Origin: Ancylobacter sp. IITR112
GTDB lineage: Bacteria > Pseudomonadota > Alphaproteobacteria > Rhizobiales > Xanthobacteraceae
Direction of reading: 5' to 3'
Length of the DNA stretch: 64,000 nucleotides
Assembly (NCBI RefSeq): GCF_041415945.1
Contig: NZ_JBGCUS010000001.1
Coordinates: 930,001-994,000, forward strand
Part shown: piece after piece, positions 53,628 to 63,285 of the stretch
How the letters are laid out: the number at the start of each line of letters is the position of its first letter
Numbering within the stretch: the first letter of the stretch is position 1
The notes under the pieces: model-generated
What the model was told of the DNA's origin: nothing
Seen by the model: the letters and a program-made list of their open reading frames with translations, nothing else
Databases searched by the model: none
Made by a program: the position numbers and the translations under genes

Positions 53628-54584
53628 TCAGAGGTCATTGGCAGCGGGCGGTCGGCCCGGCGGTCCGCCCTTGCGGAACCGGGCACGCACGCCGAACAGT
53701 GTTTCGGCAAGGCCAAGCAGGGCGAGAATGGCGAAGGGCCAGCCGAGCGCCAGCGCCGCGATCCACACGGTGGCGATGACCAGCGCCCGCCCGGCCGCGC
53801 CGCGCGTCACCCAATGGATGACGGCCAGCCCGACAAAGGCGAACACCATCACCAGCGTCGAGGCCAGCAGTTGCGCCAGCAGCCCGACGAAGCCGCCGGC
53901 CAGGTTCGCCGCGATGAAAGCGCCGACGAGCACGACGGCTGTCGGGCGCGGCACCGTGATCGCCGCGAGATCGGGCCAGGGACGCATCAGCCGGCCGGAC
54001 AGCCGGGCGGCATGAGCGGCGAGCCACAGATTGCCGATCTGCGTCACCATGGTCACCACCGCGGCGGCGGGCGGCATGATGAGGACCAGAAGGTCGATCA
54101 TGCGCTCGACATCCGGCCCGCCGGCGCCCGGATTTTCCTCGAACATCGCCTGGAACAGCGCGCGCAGCGCCGCCTGGTAGCCTTCGACACTGCCGGCCAC
54201 CAGCGGGATCAGTGCCGCGACCGCAAGGCAGCCAAGAATGCCGGAGGCGAGCACGATCCGGCCGACGGGAAACCATTCCAGCGGTGCGCCGGGCTGCGGT
54301 TCCCGCGCCATCAGGGCGAGATAGGCCAGCACATAGGCCGGCAGGCCGACGCCCGCGACATAGGCGACGAGCAGTTCGAGGCCGAAGAACGCGCCGATCG
54401 CCACGGCTGCGGCGGAAGCCGCGACCAGTGCCGACAGATGCGTCCAGCCGAGGCCGACAATGAGGACGGGCAGAGGGGCGAGGTAGAACAGCGGGAGCGC
54501 GAGCGGGCTGCCGGTGGAGACGGTCGCCACCAGAAGAGCGGACGCCGCGCCGGCGCCAAGCGCTATGAGCCAGTTCTGTATCAT
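53628..54584 (-). CDS. DUF2232 membrane protein
   Basis: 318 residues with about eight transmembrane segments and no soluble domain, matching the DUF2232 (YybS-like) family by position between rpsR and rplI, a common place for it. Function unknown. ATG 54584 is preferred; the longer frame from 54713 adds no homologous sequence. Confidence 0.82.
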   Translation of the reverse strand: MIQNWLIALGAGAASALLVATVSTGSPLALPLFYLAPLPVLIVGLGWTHLSALVAASAAAVAIGAFFGLELLVAYVAGVGLPAYVLAYLALMAREPQPGAPLEWFPVGRIVLASGILGCLAVAALIPLVAGSVEGYQAALRALFQAMFEENPGAGGPDVERMIDLLVLIMPPAAAVVTMVTQIGNLWLAAHAARLSGRLMRPWPDLAAITVPRPTAVVLVGAFIAANLAGGFVGLLAQLLASTLVMVFAFVGLAVIHWVTRGAAGRALVIATVWIAALALGWPFAILALLGLAETLFGVRARFRKGGPPGRPPAANDL

Positions 54585-54724
54585 CGACGCGCTGTCCCGC
54601 CCTTTAGCGGTTAGGGGCGGATCATCGTCCGTCCCAGCCAAGGCCGCCGGAAGGCTGGCGACCTGTCGGAAATGTGGTTCAGGAGGCGTCCCCGGCCGCA
54701 GCCGGGGACGCAAGCGTCACGCGA

Positions 54725-54994
54725 TCAGCGGATCACGAAGGGCAGAAGGCCGAGGAAGCGCGCGCGCTTGATCGCCTGGGCGAGTTCGCGCTGTTTCTTG
54801 GCCGAGACGGCCGTGATGCGCGAGGGAACGATCTTGCCGCGCTCGGAGATGTAGCGCTGCAGCAGCCGCACGTCCTTGTAGTCGATCTTCGGCGCGTTGG
54901 CGCCGGAGAACGGGCAGGTCTTGCGACGGCGGAAGAAGGGGCGACGGGCGCCCGAGGAGTTCGCGGCCGCGCCGCCGGTGCCACCGAAAGCCAT
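54725..54994 (-). CDS. rpsR: 30S ribosomal protein S18
   Basis: 89 residues. Standard S18 core: [60 protein letters not shown] 54994 shares one base with the rpsF stop, so the two are coupled. Confidence 0.97.
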   Translation of the reverse strand: MAFGGTGGAAANSSGARRPFFRRRKTCPFSGANAPKIDYKDVRLLQRYISERGKIVPSRITAVSAKKQRELAQAIKRARFLGLLPFVIR

Positions 54995-55470
54995 CACTCA
55001 GTCTCCACGTTGGCCGGAGCTTCTTCACGGTCACGGCGCGGGCCGCGGTCGCCACGATCGCCGCCGAAGCCGCGCCCGCCGCCACCAAAGCCGCGATCGC
55101 CGCCGAAGCCGCGATCACCGAAGCCGCGATCGCCGCGGTCGTCGCGGTCGCGCTTCTGCAGCATGACCGACTGGCCTTCTTCGAGTTCCTCGACCCGGAT
55201 GGTGAGGTAGCGCAGGATGTCCTCGTCGATGCGCATCTGGCGCTCCATCTCGGCCACGGCGGCCGGGGGGGCGTCGATGTTCATCAGCGAGAAATGCGCC
55301 TTGCGGTTCTTGCGCACGCGGTAGGTAAGCGTCTTCACGCCCCAGTACTCGGTCTTGGAAACCGTACCGCCATTCGCTTCGATCACGCCCTTGAAGCGTG
55401 TCGTGAGTTCCTCGACCTGCTGCGCCGTCACATCCTGGCGCGCGAGGAACACGTGCTCGTAAAGAGCCAT
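54994..55470 (-). CDS. rpsF: 30S ribosomal protein S6
   Basis: 158 residues. Core S6 ([44 protein letters not shown]) with a C-terminal tail of Arg-Asp-Gly-Phe repeats ([13 protein letters not shown] pattern), longer than E. coli S6. Such RG-rich tails may bind RNA. ATG 55470 has AAGG about 7 nt upstream; an ATG at 55476 is possible. First gene of the operon. Confidence 0.95.
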   Translation of the reverse strand: MALYEHVFLARQDVTAQQVEELTTRFKGVIEANGGTVSKTEYWGVKTLTYRVRKNRKAHFSLMNIDAPPAAVAEMERQMRIDEDILRYLTIRVEELEEGQSVMLQKRDRDDRGDRGFGDRGFGGDRGFGGGGRGFGGDRGDRGPRRDREEAPANVETE

Positions 55471-55946
55471 GTTCATGCCTTTCCCAATGTTCCGCACTAT
55501 TGCGGCCATCCTCCCGACGCCGAGCCCTTCGAGCCCGGAAAGGCTCGAATATTCTCGAAGGCGGGGACACGGGACGACGCGAATCCTCGGATTCGCTGCC
55601 GCATCCGGCGAAAAGCCATGCGCGACCGTCCGTTCAGCCCCCGGCCGGGACTGACAGTGGGCGGGCTTATACGCTAAAACCGCGCGAAATCAAGGTGCGC
55701 GGCGGCCATGGACGCGTGTTCGCCCGCCGGGCGGCGATGCCGCCTCTGACACTCTATACACTCATGGCTGCCCGGCCAGCGGCTGATGCAAGGATGTTGG
55801 CCCGCGGCCCTGCCACGCGCGTCGCTGCGCCGGTCCGCTGAAACCGGCCGCCCTGCCCACAGGCCTTCGGCACTGCAACTTGACATGGGACGCAGGGCGT
55901 TGTTCCTGCGCCCGCCAATTCTCAGCGTATAGGTCACTCCAGCGTC
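55471..55946. other. 476-bp divergent gap between rpsF and fabD
   Basis: No gene seen. It holds the rpsF promoter (listed separately) and upstream of fabD a TTGACA (55880-55885) without a good -10 at the right spacing. Confidence 0.55.
55665..55692 (-). promoter_or_regulatory. sigma70-type promoter for rpsF operon
   Basis: On the minus strand TTGATT (55692-55687) and TATAAG (55670-55665) are separated by 16 bp, a close match to the housekeeping consensus, about 195 bp upstream of rpsF. Confidence 0.6.
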
Positions 55947-56897
55947 ATGAGCCTCGCGTTCGTTTTTCCCGGTCAGGGCAGCCAGGCCGTCGGCATGGGC
56001 AAGGCCCTCGCCGAGCAGTTCCCGGCCGCCCGCGCCGTATTCGAGGAAGTCGACGCGGCGCTCGGCGAGAAGCTGTCCGCCATCATGTGGGACGGACCGA
56101 TCGAGACGCTGACGCTGACCGCGAACACCCAGCCCGCCCTGATGGCGTCGTCGCTCGCCGCGCTGCGGGTGCTGGAAACGGAAGCCGGGCTCGATCTCGC
56201 CCGCGATGCCGCTTTTGTCGCCGGCCACTCGCTCGGAGAGTATTCCGCCCTCGCGGCCGCCGGTTCGCTCTCCATTGCCGATACGGCCCGGCTGCTGCGC
56301 CTGCGCGGCACCGCCATGCAGGCGGCGACGCCCGTCGGCACCGGCGCCATGGCGGCGATTCTCGGCCTCGACTTCGATCAGGTCGCCGCCGTGGCGGCGG
56401 AAGCGGCGCAAGGCGAGGTCTGTGACATCGCCAATGACAATGCGCCCGGTCAGGTTGTGGTCTCCGGCAATGCGGCCGCCGTCGCGCGCGCCTGCGAGAT
56501 CGCCAAGCGCGAGGGCGCCTCACGCGCGATTCCCCTCACGGTTTCCGCCCCCTTCCACTGCCGTCTCATTGCTTCCGCCGCCGACGCCATGCGCGACGCG
56601 CTGGCAGGCGTCGAGGTGCGGGCGCCGAAGGTGCCTCTGATCGCCAATGTCACTGCCGCGCCGGTCAACGCGCCGGATGAGATTCGCGCTCTGCTGGTCC
56701 AGCAGGTGACGAGCACGGTGCGCTGGCGCGAATCCGTCGCGTTCATGGCGGAGCAGGGCGTGAGCCGGCTGGTCGAGGTGGGGACTGGCAAGGTGCTTTC
56801 CGGACTCACCAAGCGTATCGCCCGCCAGGTGGCAGCGACAAGCGTTGGCGCGCCCGAGGATGTTGCCGCCTACGCCGCTTCCGCAGCCCAGGCTTGA
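55947..56897 (+). CDS. fabD: malonyl-CoA:ACP transacylase
   Basis: 316 residues. Loads malonate onto ACP for fatty acid synthesis. FPGQGSQAVGMG at the start and nucleophile S95 in GHSLGEYSAL, with QVVVSGN and PFHC motifs further on. First gene of a fab cluster (fabD-fabG-acpP-fabF). Confidence 0.96.
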   Translation: MSLAFVFPGQGSQAVGMGKALAEQFPAARAVFEEVDAALGEKLSAIMWDGPIETLTLTANTQPALMASSLAALRVLETEAGLDLARDAAFVAGHSLGEYSALAAAGSLSIADTARLLRLRGTAMQAATPVGTGAMAAILGLDFDQVAAVAAEAAQGEVCDIANDNAPGQVVVSGNAAAVARACEIAKREGASRAIPLTVSAPFHCRLIASAADAMRDALAGVEVRAPKVPLIANVTAAPVNAPDEIRALLVQQVTSTVRWRESVAFMAEQGVSRLVEVGTGKVLSGLTKRIARQVAATSVGAPEDVAAYAASAAQA

Positions 56898-56919
56898 GAC
56901 AGCAATTCAGGAGTTTCCC

Positions 56920-57657
56920 ATGTTCGATCTGACCGGGAAGACGGCGCTCGTCACCGGCGCCACGGGCGGGATCGGCGGCGCCATCGCCAAGGCGCTGCAC
57001 GCGCAAGGCGCGACGGTGGCCTTGTCGGGCACCCGCCGCGAAGTGCTGGAGGCGTTGGCCGCCGAGATGGGCGAGCGCACCCATGTGCTGCCGTGTGACC
57101 TCTCCAATATCGAACAGGTCGAGCAACTGGTGCCGCAGGCCGAGGAGGCCATGGGCGAGCTCGACATTCTGGTGAACAATGCCGGCATCACCCGGGACGG
57201 CCTGTTCGTCCGGCTGACCGATGAAATGTGGGACACGGTGATCGCGGTGAACCTCACCGCCGGCTTCCGCCTCACCCGCGCCGCCGCCCGTTCCATGATG
57301 CGCCGGCGCACCGGCCGCATCATCGGCATCACCTCGGTGGTGGGCGTCACCGGCAATGCGGGTCAGGGCAATTATGCCGCCGCCAAGGCCGGCATGATCG
57401 GCATGTCCAAGGCGCTGGCCAAGGAAGTGGCGGCGCGCGGCGTGACGGTGAACTGCATCGCGCCGGGCTTCATCGCCACGCCGATGACCGACGTGCTGAA
57501 CGACAAGCAGAAGCAGGCGATTCTCTCCGCCGTCCCGGCCGCGCGGCTGGGCTCGCCGGAGGACATCGCCGCCGCCGCCGTCTATCTCGCATCCGCCGAA
57601 GCCGGTTACATGACCGGCCAGACGCTGCATGTGAATGGCGGAATGGCAATGATCTGA
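56920..57657 (+). CDS. fabG: 3-oxoacyl-ACP reductase
   Basis: 245 residues. SDR enzyme: TGATGGIGGA, NNAGIT and Y-x3-K (NYAAAKAG). Reduces beta-ketoacyl-ACP with NADPH. CAGGAG precedes ATG 56920. Confidence 0.96.
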   Translation: MFDLTGKTALVTGATGGIGGAIAKALHAQGATVALSGTRREVLEALAAEMGERTHVLPCDLSNIEQVEQLVPQAEEAMGELDILVNNAGITRDGLFVRLTDEMWDTVIAVNLTAGFRLTRAAARSMMRRRTGRIIGITSVVGVTGNAGQGNYAAAKAGMIGMSKALAKEVAARGVTVNCIAPGFIATPMTDVLNDKQKQAILSAVPAARLGSPEDIAAAAVYLASAEAGYMTGQTLHVNGGMAMI

Positions 57658-57883
57658 CGAGGCCCGCCCGAGCGCCTTTAACCGGCCCTTAACTGTGCTG
57701 GTTTTGGCGTTTGAAGTGTGCTAACAGCCGCCTCGGCTCACAGGGTTGAACACCGCAGTTCCATTGCGGAATCGTTCGAGACATCCTGTAATCGGGGCAA
57801 AAAAGCAGGCCGCCAAAGCCGCGTTCGCGCGGGGGCCAAATGGTACAACGTAGCAACCTCCGGATACGGACGAGGGTGAACCG

Positions 57884-58120
57884 ATGAGCGATATTGCCGA
57901 GCGCGTGAAGAAGATTGTAGCCGAGCATCTGGGCGTCGAGCCCGAGAAGGTTACCGAGAATGCCAGCTTCATCGACGACCTCGGCGCGGACAGCCTCGAT
58001 ACGGTCGAGCTGGTCATGGCCTTTGAAGAAGCCTTCAATTGCGAAATTCCCGACGACGCGGCCGAAACGATCCTGACCGTCGGCGACGCGATCAACTTCC
58101 TGGAAAAGAACGCGGCCTGA
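57884..58120 (+). CDS. acpP: acyl carrier protein
   Basis: 78 residues. Phosphopantetheine Ser37 in [10 protein letters not shown]. Carries acyl chains in fatty acid synthesis. The 226-bp gap before it (57658-57883) holds its own promoter region; I see no other feature there. Confidence 0.98.
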   Translation: MSDIAERVKKIVAEHLGVEPEKVTENASFIDDLGADSLDTVELVMAFEEAFNCEIPDDAAETILTVGDAINFLEKNAA

Positions 58121-58192
58121 GGGCCGTTCGCGCGCGCTGCGGCGGTTCGCCCGTCGCGGCGCCCTTGGTGTGAAGTTCTCCGGAGATATCGG

Positions 58193-59455
58193 ATGAGGCG
58201 CGTCGTCGTTACCGGCCTCGGCATGGTGACGCCGCTCGGATGCGGCGTCGACATCACCTGGCAGCGTCTGCTGGCTGGACAAAGTGGAGCCGGTCGCGTC
58301 GAGGGTTTCGACGTTTCTGACCTTCCGGCCAAGATTGCCTGCCAGATTCCGCGCGGCGACGGCACCAACGGCACCTTCAATCCCGACCAGTGGATGGAGC
58401 CGAAGGAGCAGCGCAAGGTCGACGATTTCATCATCTATGCCATGGCAGCGGCGCGTCAGGCTCTCGACGATGCCGACTGGCATCCGTCCTCTTATGATGA
58501 CCAGTGTGCCACCGGCGTGATGATCGGCTCCGGCATTGGCGGCCTTCAGGGCATCGCCGAAACCGCGCTGCTGATGCAGGAGCGGGGGCCGCGCCGCGTG
58601 TCGCCCTTCTTCATTCCCGGCCGCCTCATCAATCTCGCTGGCGGCTATGTCTCGATCGAGCATGGCCTCAAGGGCCCGAACCACGCCGTGGTCACGGCCT
58701 GTTCAACCGGCGCGCACGCCATTGGCGACGCCTCGCGCCTGGTGGCCTTCGGCGATGCCGATGTGATGGTGGCGGGTGGTACCGAATCGTCGATCAGTCG
58801 CATCGGGCTTGCGGGGTTCGCTGCCTGCCGTGCGCTGTCGACCAGTTATAACGACACACCGGAGAAGGCGTCGCGGCCTTATGACAAAGACCGCGACGGC
58901 TTCGTCATGGGCGAGGGGGCCGGCGTCGTCGTGGTCGAGGCGCTCGACCACGCGCTGGCGCGCGGCGCCAAGATCTATGGCGAGATCGTCGGTTATGGTC
59001 TCTCGGGTGACGCCTATCACATCACCGCCCCGTCCGAGGACGGCGACGGAGCCTTCCGCTGCATGACCGCGGCGCTAAAGCGTGCGGGCATCACCCCGGC
59101 GCAGATCGACTACATCAATGCCCATGGCACCTCGACCATGGCCGACGAGATCGAACTCAGCGCCGTGCAGCGGCTGCTCGGCAACAATGCGGCCAAGGTG
59201 TCGATGTCGTCCACCAAGTCGGCGATCGGCCATCTGCTCGGCGCTGCCGGCGCGGTGGAAGCGATTTTCTCGCTGCTCGCCATCCGTGACCAGATCGCCC
59301 CCGCGACGATCAATCTCGACAATCCGTCGGTCGACACGCCGATCGACCTTGTGCCGCACACGCCGCGCAAGCGTGAGATCGAGTATGCGCTGTCGAACTC
59401 TTTCGGCTTCGGCGGCACCAACGCGTCCGTCGTGTTCAAGCGCTACGCTAACTGA
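58193..59455 (+). CDS. fabF: 3-oxoacyl-ACP synthase II
   Basis: 420 residues. Condensing enzyme with nucleophile C170 in VTACSTGAHAIG and His motifs NAHGTST and SAIGHLLGAAG. Elongates acyl-ACP. Confidence 0.97.
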   Translation: MRRVVVTGLGMVTPLGCGVDITWQRLLAGQSGAGRVEGFDVSDLPAKIACQIPRGDGTNGTFNPDQWMEPKEQRKVDDFIIYAMAAARQALDDADWHPSSYDDQCATGVMIGSGIGGLQGIAETALLMQERGPRRVSPFFIPGRLINLAGGYVSIEHGLKGPNHAVVTACSTGAHAIGDASRLVAFGDADVMVAGGTESSISRIGLAGFAACRALSTSYNDTPEKASRPYDKDRDGFVMGEGAGVVVVEALDHALARGAKIYGEIVGYGLSGDAYHITAPSEDGDGAFRCMTAALKRAGITPAQIDYINAHGTSTMADEIELSAVQRLLGNNAAKVSMSSTKSAIGHLLGAAGAVEAIFSLLAIRDQIAPATINLDNPSVDTPIDLVPHTPRKREIEYALSNSFGFGGTNASVVFKRYAN

Positions 59456-59575
59456 GCAAGACCGGCAAACGGCGGGCGAGCGGCGCCTTAAGGTGGTCGC
59501 TTTCCCGCTTTCGCCATTTTTCCGGGTAGTCTGCCAGTGCGTTGCGCTGCCCGCGAACGCGAGGCGAGGCATCCG

Positions 59576-60712
59576 ATGACCGATCCGACTTCCCCGACCC
59601 CGCCCGGCGCTCCGACACCCGCCGGCAAGGCGAGTGACCCCCACCGGGCGTCGCGCCGCGCCAATCACCCACTCATCGTCGCCGGCAGCATGGTGTTCAC
59701 CCTGCTGATCGTCGCCATCGTGCTTGGGGGCGGCGCACTGTGGATCGGCAAGACCCGCTACTACGCGCCCGGCCCCCTGACCGCGGACAAGGCGGTGATC
59801 GTGCCGAACGATTACGGCGTGATGGACATCGCCGACCTGCTGGAAAGGCAGGGCGTCATTGACGACAAATGGGTCTTTGTCGGCGCGGCCGTGGGCACGC
59901 GCGCCTCCAGCAAGCTGAAGGCCGGCGAATATGCCTTTGCCGCCGGCTCCTCGATCCAGCAGGTGCTGGGCACGATCGTCTCGGGCAAGGTGATCGAATA
60001 TGTCGTCACCATTCCCGAAGGGCTGACCAGCGACCAGATCGTCGAGCGAATCCTCGATGTCGAGGAGCTTTCGGGGAACGTGCGGCAGGTGCCGCGTGAG
60101 GGCAGCCTCATGCCCGACACCTACAAGATCACCCGTGGTACGTCGCGCGAGGATTTGCTGCGCCGCATGGCGCGCACGCAGGACGCGGCGCTGAAGGAAA
60201 TCTGGGACCAGCGCGACCCCGACCTGCCGCTGAAATCACCGCAGGAACTCGTCATTCTCGCCTCCATTGTCGAAAAGGAGACGGGCGTTCCCGAGGAGCG
60301 GGCGGAAGTCGCCGCCGTGTTCGTCAACCGGCTGAACAAGAAGATGCGGCTGCAGTCGGACCCGACCATCATCTACGGACTGGTGCGCGGCAAGGGGCGG
60401 CTGGAGCGGCCGCTGACCCGCACCGACATCACCACGCCGACGCCATTCAACACCTACACCATCCCGGCGCTGCCGCCCGGTCCCATCGGCAATCCCGGCC
60501 GCGCCTCCCTTGAGGCGACCGCCCGCCCGGCCAAGAGCGACAATCTCTATTTCGTCGCCGACGGCACCGGCGGCCACGCCTTCGCCCCCTCGCTCGACCA
60601 GCACAACAAGAATGTTGCGCGCTGGCGCCAGATCGAGCGCGAGCGCAAGGTCGACCCTGCGGCGCAGCCGGCCGGCACCTCCGGCACGACAGGCGCCACG
60701 CCCGTCGACTGA
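59576..60712 (+). CDS. mltG: endolytic transglycosylase MltG
   Basis: 378 residues. One N-terminal membrane helix (about 38-58), a LysM-like part, and the catalytic domain with the Glu in ASIVEKETGVPEER and the LQSDPT motif. Cleaves nascent peptidoglycan. ATG 59576 has GAGG 8 nt upstream. Pro-rich N-terminus. Confidence 0.93.
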   Translation: MTDPTSPTPPGAPTPAGKASDPHRASRRANHPLIVAGSMVFTLLIVAIVLGGGALWIGKTRYYAPGPLTADKAVIVPNDYGVMDIADLLERQGVIDDKWVFVGAAVGTRASSKLKAGEYAFAAGSSIQQVLGTIVSGKVIEYVVTIPEGLTSDQIVERILDVEELSGNVRQVPREGSLMPDTYKITRGTSREDLLRRMARTQDAALKEIWDQRDPDLPLKSPQELVILASIVEKETGVPEERAEVAAVFVNRLNKKMRLQSDPTIIYGLVRGKGRLERPLTRTDITTPTPFNTYTIPALPPGPIGNPGRASLEATARPAKSDNLYFVADGTGGHAFAPSLDQHNKNVARWRQIERERKVDPAAQPAGTSGTTGATPVD

Positions 60713-60797
60713 AGGCGAGCGCGTTGTGCCGGCTTGAGGCCGGCGGCGCCCGCCGTTATGGTCCGCCCGCCGTCCGGGGACGGGGCAGGGGGGACGT

Positions 60798-61685
60798 ATG
60801 ACGCTGGCCAGCATGACGGGTTTCGCACGCACGCAGGGCACCAGCGGTGCCTGGAGCTGGGCTTGGGAGCTCAAATCGGTCAATGGCAAGGGGCTGGATC
60901 TGCGCCTGCGGCTGCCCGGCGGCTGGGAGGGGCTGGAGAACGGCCTACGCCAGAGCGCGGCCCGCGTGCTCGCCCGGGGCAATGTCAACGCCGCCCTTTC
61001 GCTCACGCGCGCCGACCCCGAGGTGAGCGTGCGTGTCAATGAGCATGTGCTGCGCACCATCGCCCAGTCGGTACGCCGGGTGGCGGAGGAACTGGGCGCT
61101 CCGCCGGTGCAGTTGGAAAGTCTCATCGGCCTGAAGGGCGTGCTGGAGATCAGCGAGGCGCAGGAGACGGATGCCGGCCGCGCGGCGCTGGAGGCGGCGA
61201 TCATCGCCGGCTTCGAGGAAGCGCTGGCCGACCTCGCCGCCATGCGGGTGCAGGAAGGGGCGGCGCTCGCCCTCGTGCTGGGCGAGCGGCTCGATGCCAT
61301 TGCCCGGCTCACCGCCGCCGCCGAAGCCAATCCCTCCCGGCGGCCGGAGGCGATCCGTGCCAAGCTCGCCGATCAGATTCGCGGTTTGATGGACACGGGC
61401 GCGAGCTTTGATGCCGACCGGCTGCACCAGGAGGCGCTGGTGATCGCCGCCAAGGTCGATGTCCGCGAGGAACTGGACCGCCTGGTCACCCATGTCGCGG
61501 CGGCCCGCACTATGCTGGGCGAGGGCGGGGCCATCGGGCGGCGGCTCGACTTCCTGGCGCAGGAGTTCAACCGCGAAACCAACACGCTCTGTTCCAAGGC
61601 CAATGACGTGTCGCTGACCGCCATCGGGCTGGAGTTGAAGAGCGTCGTCGAGCAGTTCCGCGAGCAGGTTCAGAATATCGAGTGA
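60798..61685 (+). CDS. YicC family endoribonuclease
   Basis: 295 residues. Starts [11 protein letters not shown] and contains [17 protein letters not shown] and [37 protein letters not shown] by pattern, typical of YicC, a stress-related RNase. Upstream of gmk, its usual neighbour. Confidence 0.93.
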   Translation: MTLASMTGFARTQGTSGAWSWAWELKSVNGKGLDLRLRLPGGWEGLENGLRQSAARVLARGNVNAALSLTRADPEVSVRVNEHVLRTIAQSVRRVAEELGAPPVQLESLIGLKGVLEISEAQETDAGRAALEAAIIAGFEEALADLAAMRVQEGAALALVLGERLDAIARLTAAAEANPSRRPEAIRAKLADQIRGLMDTGASFDADRLHQEALVIAAKVDVREELDRLVTHVAAARTMLGEGGAIGRRLDFLAQEFNRETNTLCSKANDVSLTAIGLELKSVVEQFREQVQNIE

Positions 61686-61693
61686 GGGACAGG

Positions 61694-62377
61694 GTGACCG
61701 ACACCAACGAGAATGCCGCGAGCCCCGGTGCCGCTATTGGCGGCCGTCGCGGGCTGATGCTGATCCTTTCCTCCCCCTCTGGCGCGGGAAAATCAACGCT
61801 CGCCCGGCTGCTGCTGGAACAGAATCCCGACATCTACCTCTCTGTGTCGGTGACGACGCGGGGCCGGCGGCCGAGCGAAGTCGAGGGTGTGCATTATCAC
61901 TTCCTCACCCGCGAGCGCTTCGAGCGTCTGCGCGACGCCGGCGATCTGCTGGAATGGGCGGAGGTTCACGGCAATTTCTACGGCACGCCGCGCGAGCCGG
62001 TGGAGGCCGCGTTGTCGGCGGGACGGGACGTGCTGTTCGACATCGACTATCAGGGCGCCGAGCAGCTCTATGAGAAGATGCGCCCCGACATTGTCGGCGT
62101 GTTCATTCTGCCGCCCTCGGCCGCCGAGCTGAAGACGCGGCTGGAACGGCGCGCCGAGGATGCCTCGGGCGTCATCGAGAAGCGCCTGCGCAACGCCCGC
62201 ACCGAGATCGCCCATTGGCGTGACTATAATTACGTGCTGGTCAATGCCGACCTGAACTCGACCTTCGCCAATCTGCGCAACATCCTGCTCGCCGAGCGGC
62301 TGCGCCGCGAGCGCCAGCCGGGCCTCGAGCCAGTGATCGAGCGGCTCGACAGCGAGCTGGCGGAACTGGTGGCGTAA
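61694..62377 (+). CDS. gmk: guanylate kinase
   Basis: 227 residues. P-loop [11 protein letters not shown] and the GMP-binding region [20 protein letters not shown]. Converts GMP to GDP. GTG 61694 has GAGG about 6 nt upstream; GTG 61682 overlaps the yicC stop and is an alternative. Confidence 0.94.
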   Translation: MTDTNENAASPGAAIGGRRGLMLILSSPSGAGKSTLARLLLEQNPDIYLSVSVTTRGRRPSEVEGVHYHFLTRERFERLRDAGDLLEWAEVHGNFYGTPREPVEAALSAGRDVLFDIDYQGAEQLYEKMRPDIVGVFILPPSAAELKTRLERRAEDASGVIEKRLRNARTEIAHWRDYNYVLVNADLNSTFANLRNILLAERLRRERQPGLEPVIERLDSELAELVA

Positions 62378-62408
62378 ACGGGCCTTCCGCTCGGCGTGCT
62401 ATCGGCGC

Positions 62409-63278
62409 TTACGCTCTGCCCGGCGCGCCCGCCTCGCGCAGGGTCATCCACGCATTGGCGAGGGCGACGAAGCCGTCCACCGTCACCCGCTCGGCGCGTT
62501 CGGTCGGGGCGATGCCGGCGGCTTCCAGCAGCGCGCCGCTGTCGACACCGAGGCTTTTGAGGCTTTGCCGCAGCATTTTGCGGCGCTGGCCGAACCCGGC
62601 CTCGGTGACGCGCTCCAGCACCTTCAGCGAGCAGGGAAGGGGCTCGCGGCGCGGGACGAGATGGACCACGGAGGACGTGACCTTCGGCGGCGGCACAAAG
62701 GCGGAGGGCGGCACGTCGAAGGCGATATGCGCCTGCGCGCGCCAGCCGGTCAGCACGGCGAGGCGGCCATAGTGAGCGTCGCCCGGCGCCGCGACAATGC
62801 GCTCGGCGACCTCGCGCTGGAACATCAGCGTCAGGCTCTCATACCAAGGGGGCCAGGGATCGGCGGAGAGCCAGCCGATGAGAAGCGGCGTGCCGATATT
62901 GTAGGGCAGGTTGGCGATGACGACGGCGCGTTCCTCCGGCGCCAGCAGCGCCCGATAGTCGATCTCCAGCGCATCGCCTTCAATGATCTCAAGCCGGCCG
63001 GGATAATGCGCGGCCACCTCGGCCAGCGCCGCAACGCAGCGCGGATCGCGTTCGATGGCGACCACACGGCGCGCGCCAAGCGCCAGGATCGCCCGGGTGA
63101 GTCCGCCCGGGCCGGGGCCGACTTCAATCACCGTCCGCTCGTCGAGCCGCCCGGCGGTGCGGGCAATCTTCGAGGTGAGGTTGAGATCCAGCAGAAAATT
63201 CTGCCCCAGCGACTTCAGCGCGGAAAGACCATGCGCGCGGATGACCTCGCGCAGCGGTGGCAGGGTGTCGATGGTCAT
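62409..63278 (-). CDS. rsmA: 16S rRNA dimethyladenosine transferase
   Basis: 289 residues. SAM methyltransferase: [32 protein letters not shown] and the catalytic [11 protein letters not shown]. Dimethylates A1518 and A1519 of 16S rRNA. Starts 7 bp from the pdxA stop, the common pdxA-rsmA pair. ATG 63278 has GAGG 6 nt upstream. Confidence 0.95.
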   Translation of the reverse strand: MTIDTLPPLREVIRAHGLSALKSLGQNFLLDLNLTSKIARTAGRLDERTVIEVGPGPGGLTRAILALGARRVVAIERDPRCVAALAEVAAHYPGRLEIIEGDALEIDYRALLAPEERAVVIANLPYNIGTPLLIGWLSADPWPPWYESLTLMFQREVAERIVAAPGDAHYGRLAVLTGWRAQAHIAFDVPPSAFVPPPKVTSSVVHLVPRREPLPCSLKVLERVTEAGFGQRRKMLRQSLKSLGVDSGALLEAAGIAPTERAERVTVDGFVALANAWMTLREAGAPGRA

Positions 63279-63285
63279 GCCGACC

